Assembly (NCBI GenBank): GCA_945862935.1
Contig: CAMBBO010000002.1
Span: 1 to 50,729, forward strand
DNA from: Pseudorhodoplanes sinuspersici
Lineage (GTDB): Bacteria > Pseudomonadota > Alphaproteobacteria > Rhizobiales > Xanthobacteraceae
Direction: 5' to 3'
Length of the DNA: 50,729 nt
Below are positions 10,454-20,765 of the stretch, one piece after another. Numbering within the stretch: position 1 is the first letter of the stretch; the number at the start of each line of letters is the position of its first letter. A program made the position numbers and the translations under genes. The notes under the pieces were generated by a model that saw only the letters and a list, made by a program, of their open reading frames with translations, was not told the origin of the DNA and did not search any database.

Positions 10454-10786
10454 ATGGGCGATGGCCCCAGCGGTATTCCCTGGGTCGCGGACGCGTCCGG
10501 CCTATTGCTGACAATCCGGCTCACGCCGAAAGGTGGCCGTGATGCCATCGACGGGATTGCGATATTGTCCGACGGGCAACCGGTCTTGAAAATCCGCGTG
10601 CGCGCCGCACCAAGCGAAGGCGAGGCGAATGCAGCGCTGATTGGCCTGCTCGCCAGAACACTTCGCGTGCCCGCAGGGCAGGTGGGCGTCGTGTCCGGTG
10701 CCGCAGCGCGGCTCAAGCGCGTGCGGATTGCCGGGGATGGACTATCGCTCGCGAAAGCGATGGAGAAAATTGCGCCATCCGGCTAA
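10454..10786 (+). CDS. DUF167 (YggU-like) family protein
   Basis: IRLTPKGGRDAIDG...VLKIRVRAAPSEGEANAALIGLLA; adjacent to YggT. Confidence 0.85.
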   Translation: MGDGPSGIPWVADASGLLLTIRLTPKGGRDAIDGIAILSDGQPVLKIRVRAAPSEGEANAALIGLLARTLRVPAGQVGVVSGAAARLKRVRIAGDGLSLAKAMEKIAPSG

Positions 10787-10817
10787 TGGTGCCGGGAACG
10801 ACGAAAGAATTTTCTGA

Positions 10818-11699
10818 ATGACTGCGACCATCATCGACGGGAAAGCTGCTGCCGCCGAACTTGGCGATGCAATCGCTGTCGAAACCTTGCGGCTGCGTGA
10901 GAAGGGCATCGAGCCGGGCCTAGCCGTGGTGCTGGTCGGCGATAATCCCGCGAGTGAAATTTACGTTCGCAGCAAGACCGCCAAAACCGCTGCGCTCGGC
11001 ATGCATTCGGTGCTGCACAAGATGCCGGGCGAAACGGCGCAGACGGATTTGCTGTCGCTGATCGATCGCCTGAACGCCGATCCCGCGATCCACGGCATTC
11101 TCGTTCAGCTTCCGCTGCCGCCGCAGATCGATTCCGACACAATCATCGCGGCAATCGCGCCTGCGAAGGATGTCGACGGTTTCCATCCCCTCACCGCAGG
11201 CCGCCTTGCCGCAGGTCTGCCGGGCCTGAAGCCTTGCACCCCGCTCGCCTGCATTATTCTTGCAAAGCGTATTCACAAAAAGCTCGATGGGCTTGAAGCG
11301 GTGGTTATTGGACGCTCCAACATCGTCGGTAAGCCGGTGGCGCAATTGCTGCTTGCCGAAAACGCGACGGTCACGATCACGCATTCGAAGACGCGCGATT
11401 TGCCGGCGGTCTGCCGCCGCGCGGATATTCTCATTGCGGCCATCGGCAAGGCAGAATTTGTGCGCGCAGACTGGATCAAACCCGGTGCGACCGTGATCGA
11501 TGTCGGTATCAATCGCGTGCTTGCTGATGGCGGCAAGACGCGCGTGGTTGGCGACGTCGCCTATGAGGAAGCACGCGCAGTCGCGGGTGCGATCACACCT
11601 GTGCCCGGTGGGGTCGGCCCGATGACGATTGCCTGCCTGATGTTGAATACGCTGCGCGCGGCCTGTGACATTGCCGGACTGCCGCAGCCGAAAATTTGA
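10818..11699 (+). CDS. folD: Bifunctional methylenetetrahydrofolate dehydrogenase/cyclohydrolase
   Basis: [62 protein letters not shown]. Confidence 0.97.
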   Translation: MTATIIDGKAAAAELGDAIAVETLRLREKGIEPGLAVVLVGDNPASEIYVRSKTAKTAALGMHSVLHKMPGETAQTDLLSLIDRLNADPAIHGILVQLPLPPQIDSDTIIAAIAPAKDVDGFHPLTAGRLAAGLPGLKPCTPLACIILAKRIHKKLDGLEAVVIGRSNIVGKPVAQLLLAENATVTITHSKTRDLPAVCRRADILIAAIGKAEFVRADWIKPGATVIDVGINRVLADGGKTRVVGDVAYEEARAVAGAITPVPGGVGPMTIACLMLNTLRAACDIAGLPQPKI

Positions 11700-11709
11700 A
11701 CTCGCCCGC

Positions 11710-12321
11710 ATGACTACGACACTCATGGGTGGAGCAAAACGAGTGAAAGCATTTGTGCTTGCGGCCTTTGCCACGGCGGCCTTCGCGGCTTCCGCGCATG
11801 CGATCGAGCACGTCTACACGACGGTCGATCTGAAAGCCTGCAAGCATACGGCTGGAAAAGCCGAGGAATATTACGGCGTCTGGATTTGTCCCGGCCATGC
11901 CGGAATTTCCGTTCGTATTTCCGGCGGCGATCAGCGCGTTTTCGTCAGTTACGGTCCGAAGGCCAAGGGCGAACTTGCCAACCGCGAGACGCTGCTCTCG
12001 TTCAACGGCGAAGGCAGCACCATCGAATGGCGGATCGCGCCGGAGACCAAAAAACCTTTCGCTGCGATCATGCGCTGGTCCACCACGGTGACCGCCGACA
12101 ATGGCGCCATCACGCGCGGGCAGGTTCTGGTGGTCACGCGGCTAGGTCTCGGCGGCGTCTGTCACGTCGCCTATGTCGACGGACGCGCCAATCCGGATGC
12201 CAATGAACTCGCCCGGAAGGCTGCCGATGAACGCGCCCCTAAATTCAAATGCGGCGTAGATGCGCCGGATTCGGTCGGGCAAACCGGACCGGGTTATTCA
12301 CCGCGCTGGCTGATGCACTAG
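11710..12321 (+). CDS. Hypothetical secreted protein
   Basis: ORF with signal-peptide-like N-terminus [19 protein letters not shown]. Confidence 0.6.
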   Translation: MTTTLMGGAKRVKAFVLAAFATAAFAASAHAIEHVYTTVDLKACKHTAGKAEEYYGVWICPGHAGISVRISGGDQRVFVSYGPKAKGELANRETLLSFNGEGSTIEWRIAPETKKPFAAIMRWSTTVTADNGAITRGQVLVVTRLGLGGVCHVAYVDGRANPDANELARKAADERAPKFKCGVDAPDSVGQTGPGYSPRWLMH

Positions 12322-12354
12322 CGCCAAACGCTTAAAATTATTTCGAACGGAAAA

Positions 12355-12864
12355 TTACGCCTGCCAGGCGTAGGCGACCTTGTCGAGCACGCGTGTGCCA
12401 AATCGCTCCGAGGAGCGAGCGACCGCGCGGCCGCCGAGAGCCTTGTAGAACTCGAGCGCCGGCTCGTTGTCGGAAAGTGCCCAGACCACCAGCGACTTCA
12501 TTCCGCTCTGCACCAGATCGCGGCGAGCAGCAGAGAACAGGCGGCGGCCGAAGCCCAGCCCCTGAAATTCCGGCTTCAGGTAGATTTCGTAGACTTCGCC
12601 GTCATAAAACAGGCTGCGCGCGCGGTTGCGCCCGTAATTGGCATAGCCCGCGATGTGGTCGCCAAACTGCATCAATGCGATACGGCTGCCCTTGCGGATG
12701 GCGGAATCCCACCAATCCGGCCCACGGCGGCTAATCAGCTTATCCAGCTCGGTTCCGGGAATGATCCCCTGATAGGCGGCGCGCCACGCCGAGTCGTGCG
12801 TTTCGGCGACTGCCTCGGCGTCTTCCAGCTTTGCGCGCCGAATCTCTATGAGGACCGTGCTCAT
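12355..12864 (-). CDS. GNAT family N-acetyltransferase
   Basis: IRRAKLEDAEAVAETHDSAWRAAYQGIIP...EIYLKPEFQGLGFGRRLFSAA. Confidence 0.9.
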   Translation of the reverse strand: MSTVLIEIRRAKLEDAEAVAETHDSAWRAAYQGIIPGTELDKLISRRGPDWWDSAIRKGSRIALMQFGDHIAGYANYGRNRARSLFYDGEVYEIYLKPEFQGLGFGRRLFSAARRDLVQSGMKSLVVWALSDNEPALEFYKALGGRAVARSSERFGTRVLDKVAYAWQA

Positions 12865-12921
12865 GCTGGCATATGAGCAAGGGCTGAGTCGCTCATCAAG
12901 CCCCACGATTCATGTTCGGGT

Positions 12922-13875
12922 ATGGGTGTGGATTTCTTGCACAGGAAAGCGAACTTGAGCACAGGTCGCCGGGCCGCCTCGGGTGTGAGGCGCGGGCCGG
13001 TAGCGCGATGGCCGTTATTCGTTTTTCCTATCGTAGTGGCTATGTTGATTGGTGCGACAACATTGCGCGCACAGCCTGTTCCGGGTCCGCAAGGAGCGCC
13101 GGATGGCGCATTTCGTAGCCAGCTTTTTCTTGTGCCCGCGCAAAACAAGCTGACGCAAATGCGAACAATTCTATTCCGGCCGCCGGGAGCGGGGCCGTTT
13201 CCGCTTGCCATCATCAATCATGGCTCGTTTGAAAGCGCGGAACTGCGCGCCCAATTCCCGCAGCCGCGTTACGATGACGCGGTGCAATTTTTTTTACGCC
13301 GTGGCTACGCGGTCGCGTTGCCGCAGCGTCCCGGTCACGGCGAAACCGGCGGACCGTATCTGGAAAGCGCCGGCCCCTGCGACAAATCCGATTTTCGAAA
13401 AGCCGGATTGGCGACCGCCGACAGCATTATTGCGGCTATCGGCTATTTCACCGGCCAACCATTTGTAAAACGCACGGGCGTTGTGGTGGTTGGGTATTCC
13501 GCGGGCGGCTGGGGAGCGCTGGCGCTCGCAAGCCGTCACCTGCGCGAGGTAAGCGCGGTGATAGCGTTTGCTCCGGTTCGCGGCGGACGGATCAATGATC
13601 GCCCGAACAACAATTGCGCGCCCGATCGTTTGGTCGATTCCGCCCGCGCATTCGGCGACAGGGCAAGCGTTCCGGTGCTCGCGGTCGTTGCGGACAACGA
13701 CACTTTCATCAGCGCGGATCTGGCTCAAAAAATTGCGGTTGCATTCCGTATGGGCGGAGGCAAGCTTGATTTGCGTGTGTTGCCGTCATTCGGCCGCGAA
13801 GGCCATGCGCTGTTCGAGCGCGGCGCTGACGTGTGGACGCCGGTGGTGGATCAGTTTTTGAAGAGCGTCCGGTAG
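12922..13875 (+). CDS. Alpha/beta hydrolase (dienelactone hydrolase-like), secreted
   Basis: GPFPLAIINHGS, VVVVGYSAGGWGALALAS nucleophile elbow. Confidence 0.8.
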   Translation: MGVDFLHRKANLSTGRRAASGVRRGPVARWPLFVFPIVVAMLIGATTLRAQPVPGPQGAPDGAFRSQLFLVPAQNKLTQMRTILFRPPGAGPFPLAIINHGSFESAELRAQFPQPRYDDAVQFFLRRGYAVALPQRPGHGETGGPYLESAGPCDKSDFRKAGLATADSIIAAIGYFTGQPFVKRTGVVVVGYSAGGWGALALASRHLREVSAVIAFAPVRGGRINDRPNNNCAPDRLVDSARAFGDRASVPVLAVVADNDTFISADLAQKIAVAFRMGGGKLDLRVLPSFGREGHALFERGADVWTPVVDQFLKSVR

Positions 13876-13918
13876 GCGGCCCGGACGCCGCGCAGCGTCC
13901 GGGACATGGACGTAGAAC

Positions 13919-15745
13919 CTACGCCACTTCGGCTTCCTTGCGCCGGTCTTCACGCTTTCGGTCGTTCTCGTCGAGGAAAGTCTTACGCAGGCGAATGGAC
14001 TTCGGCGTCACCTCGACCAGTTCGTCGTCCTGAATGTAGGCGAGTGCCTTTTCCAGCGTCATCTTGATCGGCGGCGTAAGCCGTACCGCCTCATCCTTCG
14101 ACGTGGTGCGGATATTGGTGAGCTGCTTGCCTTTGAGCACGTTGACGACGAGATCATTGTCGCGCGTGTGCTCGCCGACAATCATGCCGTTGTAAACTTT
14201 CCAGCCCGGTTCGATCATCATCGGTCCGCGGTCTTCCAGATTCCACAACGCGTAAGCGACGGCATCGCCCTTTTCATTGGAAATGAGAACGCCGTTACGG
14301 CGGCCCTGGATCGCGCCCTTGTGCGAGGCATATCCGTGGAACAGGCGGTTCATGATCGCAGTGCCGCGCGTGTCGGTGAGCAATTCGCCCTGATAGCCGA
14401 TCAGGCCGCGTGTCGGCGCGTGGAACACCATGCGCACGCGCCCGCCGCCGGATGGCTTCAATTCCGTCATTTCGCCTTTGCGCTCGGACATCTTCTGGAC
14501 CACGACGCCGGAATGCTCCTCGTCGACGTCAATCACGACTTCCTCGATCGGCTCTTCCAGTTCGCCGGCGTCGTTGTTGCGCAGAAGCACCTTGGGACGC
14601 GACACCGACAATTCGAAGCCTTCGCGCCGCATGGTCTCGATCAGGATGCCAAGTTGCAATTCACCTCGCCCTGCCACTTCCATCGCGTCCTTGTCGTCGC
14701 TTTCCCTGACGCGCAAGGCGACGTTGCCTTCGGCTTCGCGCAGCAGGCGGTCGCGGATCATGCGGCCGGTGACTTTCGTGCCTTCCGTTCCCGCGAGCGG
14801 AGAATCGTTGACGCGGAATGTCATCGCAAGCGTCGGCGGGTCGATTGGCTGCGCCGGCATCGGCGCGTCAACCGCAGGATCGCAGATCGTCATAGCGACG
14901 GTCGCATTCGGCAATCCGGCCAGCGCAACAATATCGCCAGCCTCTGCTTCTTCGAGCGGAACGCGCTCAAGGCCACGGAACGCGAGAACCTTGGTGATGC
15001 GGCCGGTCTCGATCAGCTTTCCTTCGCGGTCGAGAACCTTGACGGCCTGGTTCGGCTTCACGCTGCCCGACGTGATGCGGCCAGTGATAATGCGGCCAAG
15101 AAAGTTATTGGCTTCGATGATGGTGCCTAGAAGCTTGAACGGACCCTGCTCGACAACGGGGGGCTGCACATGGCGCAGAACCAGATCGAACAGCGGCTTC
15201 ATCCCCTGGTCCTGCGGACCATCGAGCTTCTCCGCCATCCAGCCTTGCTTGGCCGAACCGTAGAGGATCGGGAAGTCGAGCTGCTCGTCGGTCGCATCGA
15301 GTGCTGCGAACAAGTCGAACACTTCGTTGATGACTTCGACGGCGCGCGCGTCCGGGCGGTCGACCTTGTTGATAACAACGATTGGCTTCAGTCCCATGCG
15401 CAGCGCCTTGGACACCACGAACTTCGTCTGCGGCAACGGACCTTCGGCGGCGTCGACCAGCACCAATGCGCCATCGACCATGTTCAGAATACGCTCGACC
15501 TCACCGCCGAAATCGGCGTGGCCCGGCGTATCGACGATGTTAATGCGCGTGCCTTCCCACTCGACCGACGCGGCCTTGGCGAGAATGGTGATGCCGCGCT
15601 CACGTTCGAGATCGTTGGAGTCCATTGCGCGCTCAACCTGACGCTGGTTGTCGCGATAGGTTCCCGATTGCTGCAGCAGCCGGTCGACGAGGGTGGTCTT
15701 GCCGTGGTCGACGTGCGCGATGATCGCGATGTTGCGAAGCTTCAT
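13919..15745 (-). CDS. typA: Translational GTPase TypA/BipA
   Basis: NIAIIAHVDHGKTTLVDRLLQQSG, ERERGITILAKA, DTPGHADFGGEVERIL, VINKVDRPDARA. Confidence 0.97.
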   Translation of the reverse strand: MKLRNIAIIAHVDHGKTTLVDRLLQQSGTYRDNQRQVERAMDSNDLERERGITILAKAASVEWEGTRINIVDTPGHADFGGEVERILNMVDGALVLVDAAEGPLPQTKFVVSKALRMGLKPIVVINKVDRPDARAVEVINEVFDLFAALDATDEQLDFPILYGSAKQGWMAEKLDGPQDQGMKPLFDLVLRHVQPPVVEQGPFKLLGTIIEANNFLGRIITGRITSGSVKPNQAVKVLDREGKLIETGRITKVLAFRGLERVPLEEAEAGDIVALAGLPNATVAMTICDPAVDAPMPAQPIDPPTLAMTFRVNDSPLAGTEGTKVTGRMIRDRLLREAEGNVALRVRESDDKDAMEVAGRGELQLGILIETMRREGFELSVSRPKVLLRNNDAGELEEPIEEVVIDVDEEHSGVVVQKMSERKGEMTELKPSGGGRVRMVFHAPTRGLIGYQGELLTDTRGTAIMNRLFHGYASHKGAIQGRRNGVLISNEKGDAVAYALWNLEDRGPMMIEPGWKVYNGMIVGEHTRDNDLVVNVLKGKQLTNIRTTSKDEAVRLTPPIKMTLEKALAYIQDDELVEVTPKSIRLRKTFLDENDRKREDRRKEAEVA

Positions 15746-15768
15746 GTTTATGGTCCTGAAAAGCGCGA

Positions 15769-15803
15769 CGCGGGCCCCATGGCATTCAAATGCCCGGCCC
15801 GCG
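15769..15803 (-). promoter_or_regulatory. Strong stem-loop in the typA 5' leader
   Basis: CGCGGGCC ... GGCCCGCG outer arms (8 bp) enclosing GGCAT/ATGCC inner stem; T-stretch follows on the minus strand, just before the typA ATG. Confidence 0.6.
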
Positions 15804-15964
15804 ACACATTCGGCGCGGAATATAGCGATGATTTGTCCGGTGGCAATCGCGGCTTACAATTCGGGCTTTGACGGGCCTAGGGGCGCGGTATCGTCGGGCC
15901 GACCATAATCCTGCCGTCGGGGTCCGGGACCATGGTTTGAGCGCGTAACCAGCATGGAGTTGTC

Positions 15965-17554
15965 ATGCGGAGCCCCGTTGAGGTCATTAACCGACGAAAT
16001 ATTCTCTGCGTGTTCCCGGCCTATACCCCGGCCTTTGGAACCTTCGCCCACGCCTTCCCGCTGCTCTACCGGGTCAAGGCGTTTATGCCCCCGCAGGGGC
16101 TTTTGATGATCGCGGCCTATCTGCCTGAAAATTGGCCGGTCCGATTCATCGACGAGAACATGACCTCTACGACTAAAGACGACTTCGCCTGGGCCGATGT
16201 GGTGATGGTCTCCGGCATGCACGTTCAGGCGCCGCAGATTCGCGACATCCATGCCCGCGCCCGCGATGCCGGAAAGCCGGTCGTGCTCGGCGGGCCATCC
16301 GTCTCCGGCGCGCCGGAGATGTACCCGGACATCGACTATCTGCACATCGGCGAGGCGGGTGACGCGACCGACGCGCTGATCGCGCATCTCGACAAGACAA
16401 TTTCAATCCCGCAAATGCAGATGCGCTTCGTGACCAAGGAGCGCCTGCCGCTCAGTGACTTTCCAATTCCCGCCTACGGGCAGATTCCGCTCGGTCAATA
16501 TCTCATCGGCTCAATCCAGTTCTCGTCCGGCTGCCCGTACCAGTGCGAGTTCTGCGACATCCCGGCGCTCTATGGACGCCAGCCGCGCCTGAAGACGCCG
16601 CAGCAGGTTCTTGCCGAACTCGATGAAATGCTGGCGCAGCCCGCCCATCCGCACACGATCTACTTTGTCGACGACAACTTCATCGGCAACAAGAAAGCCG
16701 CGCGCGAAATGCTGCCGTATCTGATCGAGTGGCAGAAGAAGCACAATTATCCGATCAACTTTGCTTGCGAAGCGACGCTTAATCTCGCCAAGCAGCCGGA
16801 GACATTGAAGTTGATGCGCGAGGCGGCTTTTCTCAACGTGTTCGTCGGTATCGAGTCGCCCGATGCGTCCGCGCTCGCAGGCATGCGGAAGGACCAGAAT
16901 AATTCCCTGCCGATGATGGAGGCGATCGCGACCTTCAACAGCTACGGCATGGAGATCACGTCCGGCATCATCGTCGGTCTCGACAGCGACACCGAGCGCT
17001 CCGCGCAAGCGTTGATCGATTTCATCGACCTGGCGAAAATCCCGGTTCTCACGATCAATCTTCTGCAGGCTTTGCCGAAGACGCCGCTTTATGATCGCCT
17101 GTCGCGCGACGGGCGCATCACCGACGATCCGAAACTGGAATCGAATGTGCGCTTCCTGCGTCCTTATGACGAAGTGCTTGCTGCATGGCGGCGCTGCATC
17201 GCGCACGCCTATTCACCGGAAAATCTGTACGCGCGCTTCCGCCACCAATGCGACGTGACGTATGGCAACCGGCTGCCCATTCCGGCCAAGGGACAACTCA
17301 AATTTGCAAACCTGCGTCAAGGCGCGGTGCTTGCGTGGAATTTGCTTACGAAGGTGGGCTGGAAATCCGATTACCGCAGCGAATTCTGGAAGGCTGTGCG
17401 CTACGCCATCAAGCGCGGGCAGGTGGATGCGGCCTTTGGAATGGGCTTTGTTTCACACCACTTGATCCAGTTCACGCGGGAGGCATTGCGCGGCGAGCAG
17501 AATGCATCGTTCTACTCGACCCATGAGCGCGGCGGTGACCGCGCGGCAGCTTGA
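15965..17554 (+). CDS. B12-binding domain radical SAM protein (HpnP/hopanoid C-2 methylase-like family)
   Basis: SSGCPYQCEFCDIPALYGR (CxxxCxxC), B12-binding-like N-terminus FAWADVVMVSGMHVQ...VVLGGPSVSG, DUF4070-like C-terminus. Confidence 0.8.
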   Translation: MRSPVEVINRRNILCVFPAYTPAFGTFAHAFPLLYRVKAFMPPQGLLMIAAYLPENWPVRFIDENMTSTTKDDFAWADVVMVSGMHVQAPQIRDIHARARDAGKPVVLGGPSVSGAPEMYPDIDYLHIGEAGDATDALIAHLDKTISIPQMQMRFVTKERLPLSDFPIPAYGQIPLGQYLIGSIQFSSGCPYQCEFCDIPALYGRQPRLKTPQQVLAELDEMLAQPAHPHTIYFVDDNFIGNKKAAREMLPYLIEWQKKHNYPINFACEATLNLAKQPETLKLMREAAFLNVFVGIESPDASALAGMRKDQNNSLPMMEAIATFNSYGMEITSGIIVGLDSDTERSAQALIDFIDLAKIPVLTINLLQALPKTPLYDRLSRDGRITDDPKLESNVRFLRPYDEVLAAWRRCIAHAYSPENLYARFRHQCDVTYGNRLPIPAKGQLKFANLRQGAVLAWNLLTKVGWKSDYRSEFWKAVRYAIKRGQVDAAFGMGFVSHHLIQFTREALRGEQNASFYSTHERGGDRAAA

Positions 17555-17556
17555 TC

Positions 17557-18831
17557 CTAGCTCGGTTGCGATAAAGCCCGCCGGCGGTCGCGGATCGCGG
17601 CGCGCGCATGATCGAGTACCAGCGAGAAGGTCAAAAGGCCATTCTCGTCGAGCGTGCCTTTTTGCGATGCGTCGACCGCGGAAGCGAGCAGCGCGTCCGA
17701 GCGCGATTGTAGTTCGTCGAGCGCTTCAAGATCCTTCGCCTCACGCGCCAGACGCACGATTTCAACCGGCTCGGACAGGCGATTGGATTTGCGGCTCATC
17801 TGGCCGGTGGTGAAGCTTCCGACTGCGGCGAGTGCCGAGCCAACCACCGATAGCGCGAGAATTCCGTAATAGAAAATATCGCCATAGCGGTCGAAGAAGG
17901 TTTTCTGCTCGCCCTCGAAATACGCAGCCGCTCCAGGATGCACCGCGACGACGGCGCTTTTTTCGGTATCTGGCGCTTCGATCCGCCCCGTCGCCGGGAA
18001 ATCGGCGGCGAGCGCCGGGCGCATTTCGAAAAGCACGCGGGCGAGTTCTCCGGCATCGGATTCCGGAAGCGTCGTTCGCGCGACAATGAAATGCGAGAAC
18101 CCGATGGTCTCAAATGTCTGCGACGGGCGGCGCCCGCCGAATGCGCCGGCGACCACTTCGGACGAATCGTAAAGCTGCGAGCGCTGGGAAATCGCCTTCG
18201 CCTCGCCGATCGGAAGAAAGACCGGATCGCGCCCCTCGCGCGTCATCGCGGCGACCGCTTCAGAAACGGAGCGGCCGGTGATTGGTCCCGCCGCCATAAG
18301 GAAATCGACGCGGTTTTCCCGTACAGCGTTTCCGACTTCATCAGGATTGAGCGGCATTGCGCGCACGGCGCTCGGCGCAATGTTGTATTGGCCGAGGATT
18401 GCGTCCAGCACCGGAAGGTTGATCGCGCCGCGTCCGATGATTCCGATGCGCTTTCCAATCAGGTCGCTGGTTTCATCGAGATCGGAATCTGGCGGCCCGA
18501 CGATCACGACCACGTTCTTTCGCATGGTGACGATCGCGCGCCCGTTGCGCGGCATTCCGAGATCGCGGCGGACGAGCGCGAGATCGACAAGGCCGGCATC
18601 GAGCGCCGTCGCGGCGTCGGCCGGGTTCTGGCGCGCCACAAGGTCGAGCCGGAACGGCGAACGGTCGCGCACGAGTTGGGTCGCGATCGTGGACATGATG
18701 CGGGCATCCTCGCCGTCGGCGGAAACCGCGACCCGCAAGGTGATTGGAGTGGTGAAATAAAGGGTGGCAACCGCTGCCGCACCGAGCAGCAGAAATGCGC
18801 CGGTGATGAGGATCAGAAGTCTTTGCATCAT
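17557..18831 (-). CDS. TAXI family TRAP transporter solute-binding protein with N- and C-terminal TM segments
   Basis: LRVAVSADGEDARIMSTIATQLVRDRSPFRLDLV...GIIGRGAINLPVLDAILGQYNIAPSAVRAMPL; C-terminal YYGILALSVVGSALAAVGSF TM. Confidence 0.75.
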   Translation of the reverse strand: MMQRLLILITGAFLLLGAAAVATLYFTTPITLRVAVSADGEDARIMSTIATQLVRDRSPFRLDLVARQNPADAATALDAGLVDLALVRRDLGMPRNGRAIVTMRKNVVVIVGPPDSDLDETSDLIGKRIGIIGRGAINLPVLDAILGQYNIAPSAVRAMPLNPDEVGNAVRENRVDFLMAAGPITGRSVSEAVAAMTREGRDPVFLPIGEAKAISQRSQLYDSSEVVAGAFGGRRPSQTFETIGFSHFIVARTTLPESDAGELARVLFEMRPALAADFPATGRIEAPDTEKSAVVAVHPGAAAYFEGEQKTFFDRYGDIFYYGILALSVVGSALAAVGSFTTGQMSRKSNRLSEPVEIVRLAREAKDLEALDELQSRSDALLASAVDASQKGTLDENGLLTFSLVLDHARAAIRDRRRALSQPS

Positions 18832-19079
18832 GGGGCTGAGGGTCGGGAAGCGCCGCCCCTGCGTCAAGGGCCTGCTCGGCGCCCACCCCTGGCCAGCCAA
18901 GCCGCCCGTTTTTCCTTCGTAAAGTGCCGCCCGCACATGGACCTCGTTGTTTCTGCCGGAAGAAACGCCGCGGCGTGAACTTTGATCCCTGCCTTTTCAT
19001 TGCAAGGAGCGTTCCACACACGTCCGAATCGGCGGACGCTGCGGTGCTATGCTCGATTGATGGGCAAAAGGAGGCGGCG

Positions 19080-19370
19080 ATGAAGAAACTTGACGGTGAG
19101 GCCCGCAAGGCCGCGCTCGCGAGGCTTTCGGGTTGGGCTGAGGCTCAAGGCCGGGACGCTATCCAGAAAACCTTCGTTTTTGCCGACTTCAATGAAGCCT
19201 TCGGGTTCATGAGCCGGGCGGCTCTGGTCGCGGAGAAGTCCGATCACCATCCCGAATGGTTCAATGTCTACAAGAAAGTCGAGGTCACGCTCTCAACCCA
19301 CGATGCCGGTGGCCTGACCGAGCGGGACATCAAATTGGCCGAAGCAATGGACAAGATTGCGGGCCGTTGA
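19080..19370 (+). CDS. phhB: 4a-hydroxytetrahydrobiopterin dehydratase (pterin carbinolamine dehydratase)
   Basis: [58 protein letters not shown]. Confidence 0.95.
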   Translation: MKKLDGEARKAALARLSGWAEAQGRDAIQKTFVFADFNEAFGFMSRAALVAEKSDHHPEWFNVYKKVEVTLSTHDAGGLTERDIKLAEAMDKIAGR

Positions 19371-19425
19371 GCGGGCTTGCAGCGCGGGGAACTCACCCCA
19401 TCTTTTCGGCGACAGGAGAATTATC

Positions 19426-19797
19426 ATGCGCTTCGGTCGCGCCACGGCTTTCGACAGCGGTACACAGATGGACGCAAACGAAGAGAAGCGGACGGTGCGC
19501 CGCGGATTCTGGCGCAAGGTGAAGCGTGTTGCGGCGTCCATTCCTTTCGCCGAAGACCTGCTCACCGCCTATTACTGCGCGTTCGACCGCTCGACGCCGG
19601 CTCACGTACGCACGATCCTGATCGGCGCGCTCGCTTACTTTGTGTTGCCGTTTGATGCTGTGCCGGACTTTCTCCCGGTGCTCGGCTTCACCGACGATGC
19701 CGCTGTCCTCGCGGCAGCGATCAAGATGGTGATGGATAATATCCGCCCTGAGCATCGCGAAGCGGCAAGGAACGCGCTCGAGCGCGTCGCCGATTAA
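19426..19797 (+). CDS. DUF1232 (YkvA-like) family protein
   Basis: VRTILIGALAYFVLPFDAVPDFLPVLGFTDDAAVLAAAIKMV. Confidence 0.9.
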   Translation: MRFGRATAFDSGTQMDANEEKRTVRRGFWRKVKRVAASIPFAEDLLTAYYCAFDRSTPAHVRTILIGALAYFVLPFDAVPDFLPVLGFTDDAAVLAAAIKMVMDNIRPEHREAARNALERVAD

Positions 19798-20765
19798 GGG
19801 TGCAGGATCGCTTTGCCCATCACCTTGCGGGCGGCGATGTCTTTCAGCGCCTGCGCCGTTTCCCCCAAGGGGTAAACGGCGTGGACATGCGCGGATAGTT
19901 TCCCCGCCGCACACCAATCGACGATCTGCTTCATGTTCACGGCCTGCGCGGCAGGTTCGCGCGTGGTGAACGCGCCCCAATAGACGCCAACCGCCGCGCA
20001 GTTTTTCAACAGCAGCAGGTTGAGCGGAAGCTTTGGGATTTCACCGGCAGCGAAGCCGATGACGAGAAAGCGGCCTTCCCATCCCATGCTGCGGATCGCG
20101 GGTTCCGCCAGCGCGCCACCAACCGGATCGTAGATGACATCCACGCCATTCGGTGCTTCGCGGCGCAGCGCATCGCGCAGATTGTCGCGTTCGTAATTCA
20201 CGCCAACATCGGCGCCGTGTTTGCGCGCAAATTCCAGCTTGTCGTCCGATGACGCGCACGCGATGACGCGCGCGCCCATCAGCTTGCCGATTTCGACCGC
20301 TGCGATTCCAACGCCGCCTGCAGCACCCAGCACCGCGAGTGTCTCGCCCGCCTTCAGCTTGGCGCGATCCTTCAGCGCGTAATAGGTCGTGCCGTAAGTG
20401 ACCGAGAGACCTGCGGCGCGGACGAAGTCGAGTGCATCTGGCAGTTTCACCAGCCGGTCTTCCTGCACGGCAAGCCGCTCGCGCGCCGCGCCATAGGAGA
20501 CGTAGCCCATCACGCGGTCGCCAGCCGCGAAACCTTGCACGTCCGCGCCGATGTTCTCGACCGTCCCGGCAAATTCCGCCGATGGCGAAAACGGCAAATC
20601 GGGCTTCAGTTGGTATTTGCCCTGAATGATGAGCGTGTCGAAGAAGTTCAGCGCCGCGGCCGCGACCTTCACAATCGCTTCGCCGGAGGCTGCGACAGGG
20701 TCCGGCAGGTCGCGCAATTCCAGATCGTCAGGGCCGCCGAGATGCGTACAAACAATGGCTTTCAT
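19794..20765 (-). CDS. NADPH:quinone oxidoreductase (zinc-independent MDR family)
   Basis: VLGAAGGVGIAAVEIGKLMGARVIACASSDDKLEFARKHGAD. Confidence 0.92.
   Translation of the reverse strand: MKAIVCTHLGGPDDLELRDLPDPVAASGEAIVKVAAAALNFFDTLIIQGKYQLKPDLPFSPSAEFAGTVENIGADVQGFAAGDRVMGYVSYGAARERLAVQEDRLVKLPDALDFVRAAGLSVTYGTTYYALKDRAKLKAGETLAVLGAAGGVGIAAVEIGKLMGARVIACASSDDKLEFARKHGADVGVNYERDNLRDALRREAPNGVDVIYDPVGGALAEPAIRSMGWEGRFLVIGFAAGEIPKLPLNLLLLKNCAAVGVYWGAFTTREPAAQAVNMKQIVDWCAAGKLSAHVHAVYPLGETAQALKDIAARKVMGKAILHP

Noticed and set aside
15850-15964. EcfG-type (GGAAC-N16/17-GTT) promoter upstream of the radical SAM gene
   Set aside because: No GGAAC with correctly spaced GTT is present in the upstream region.
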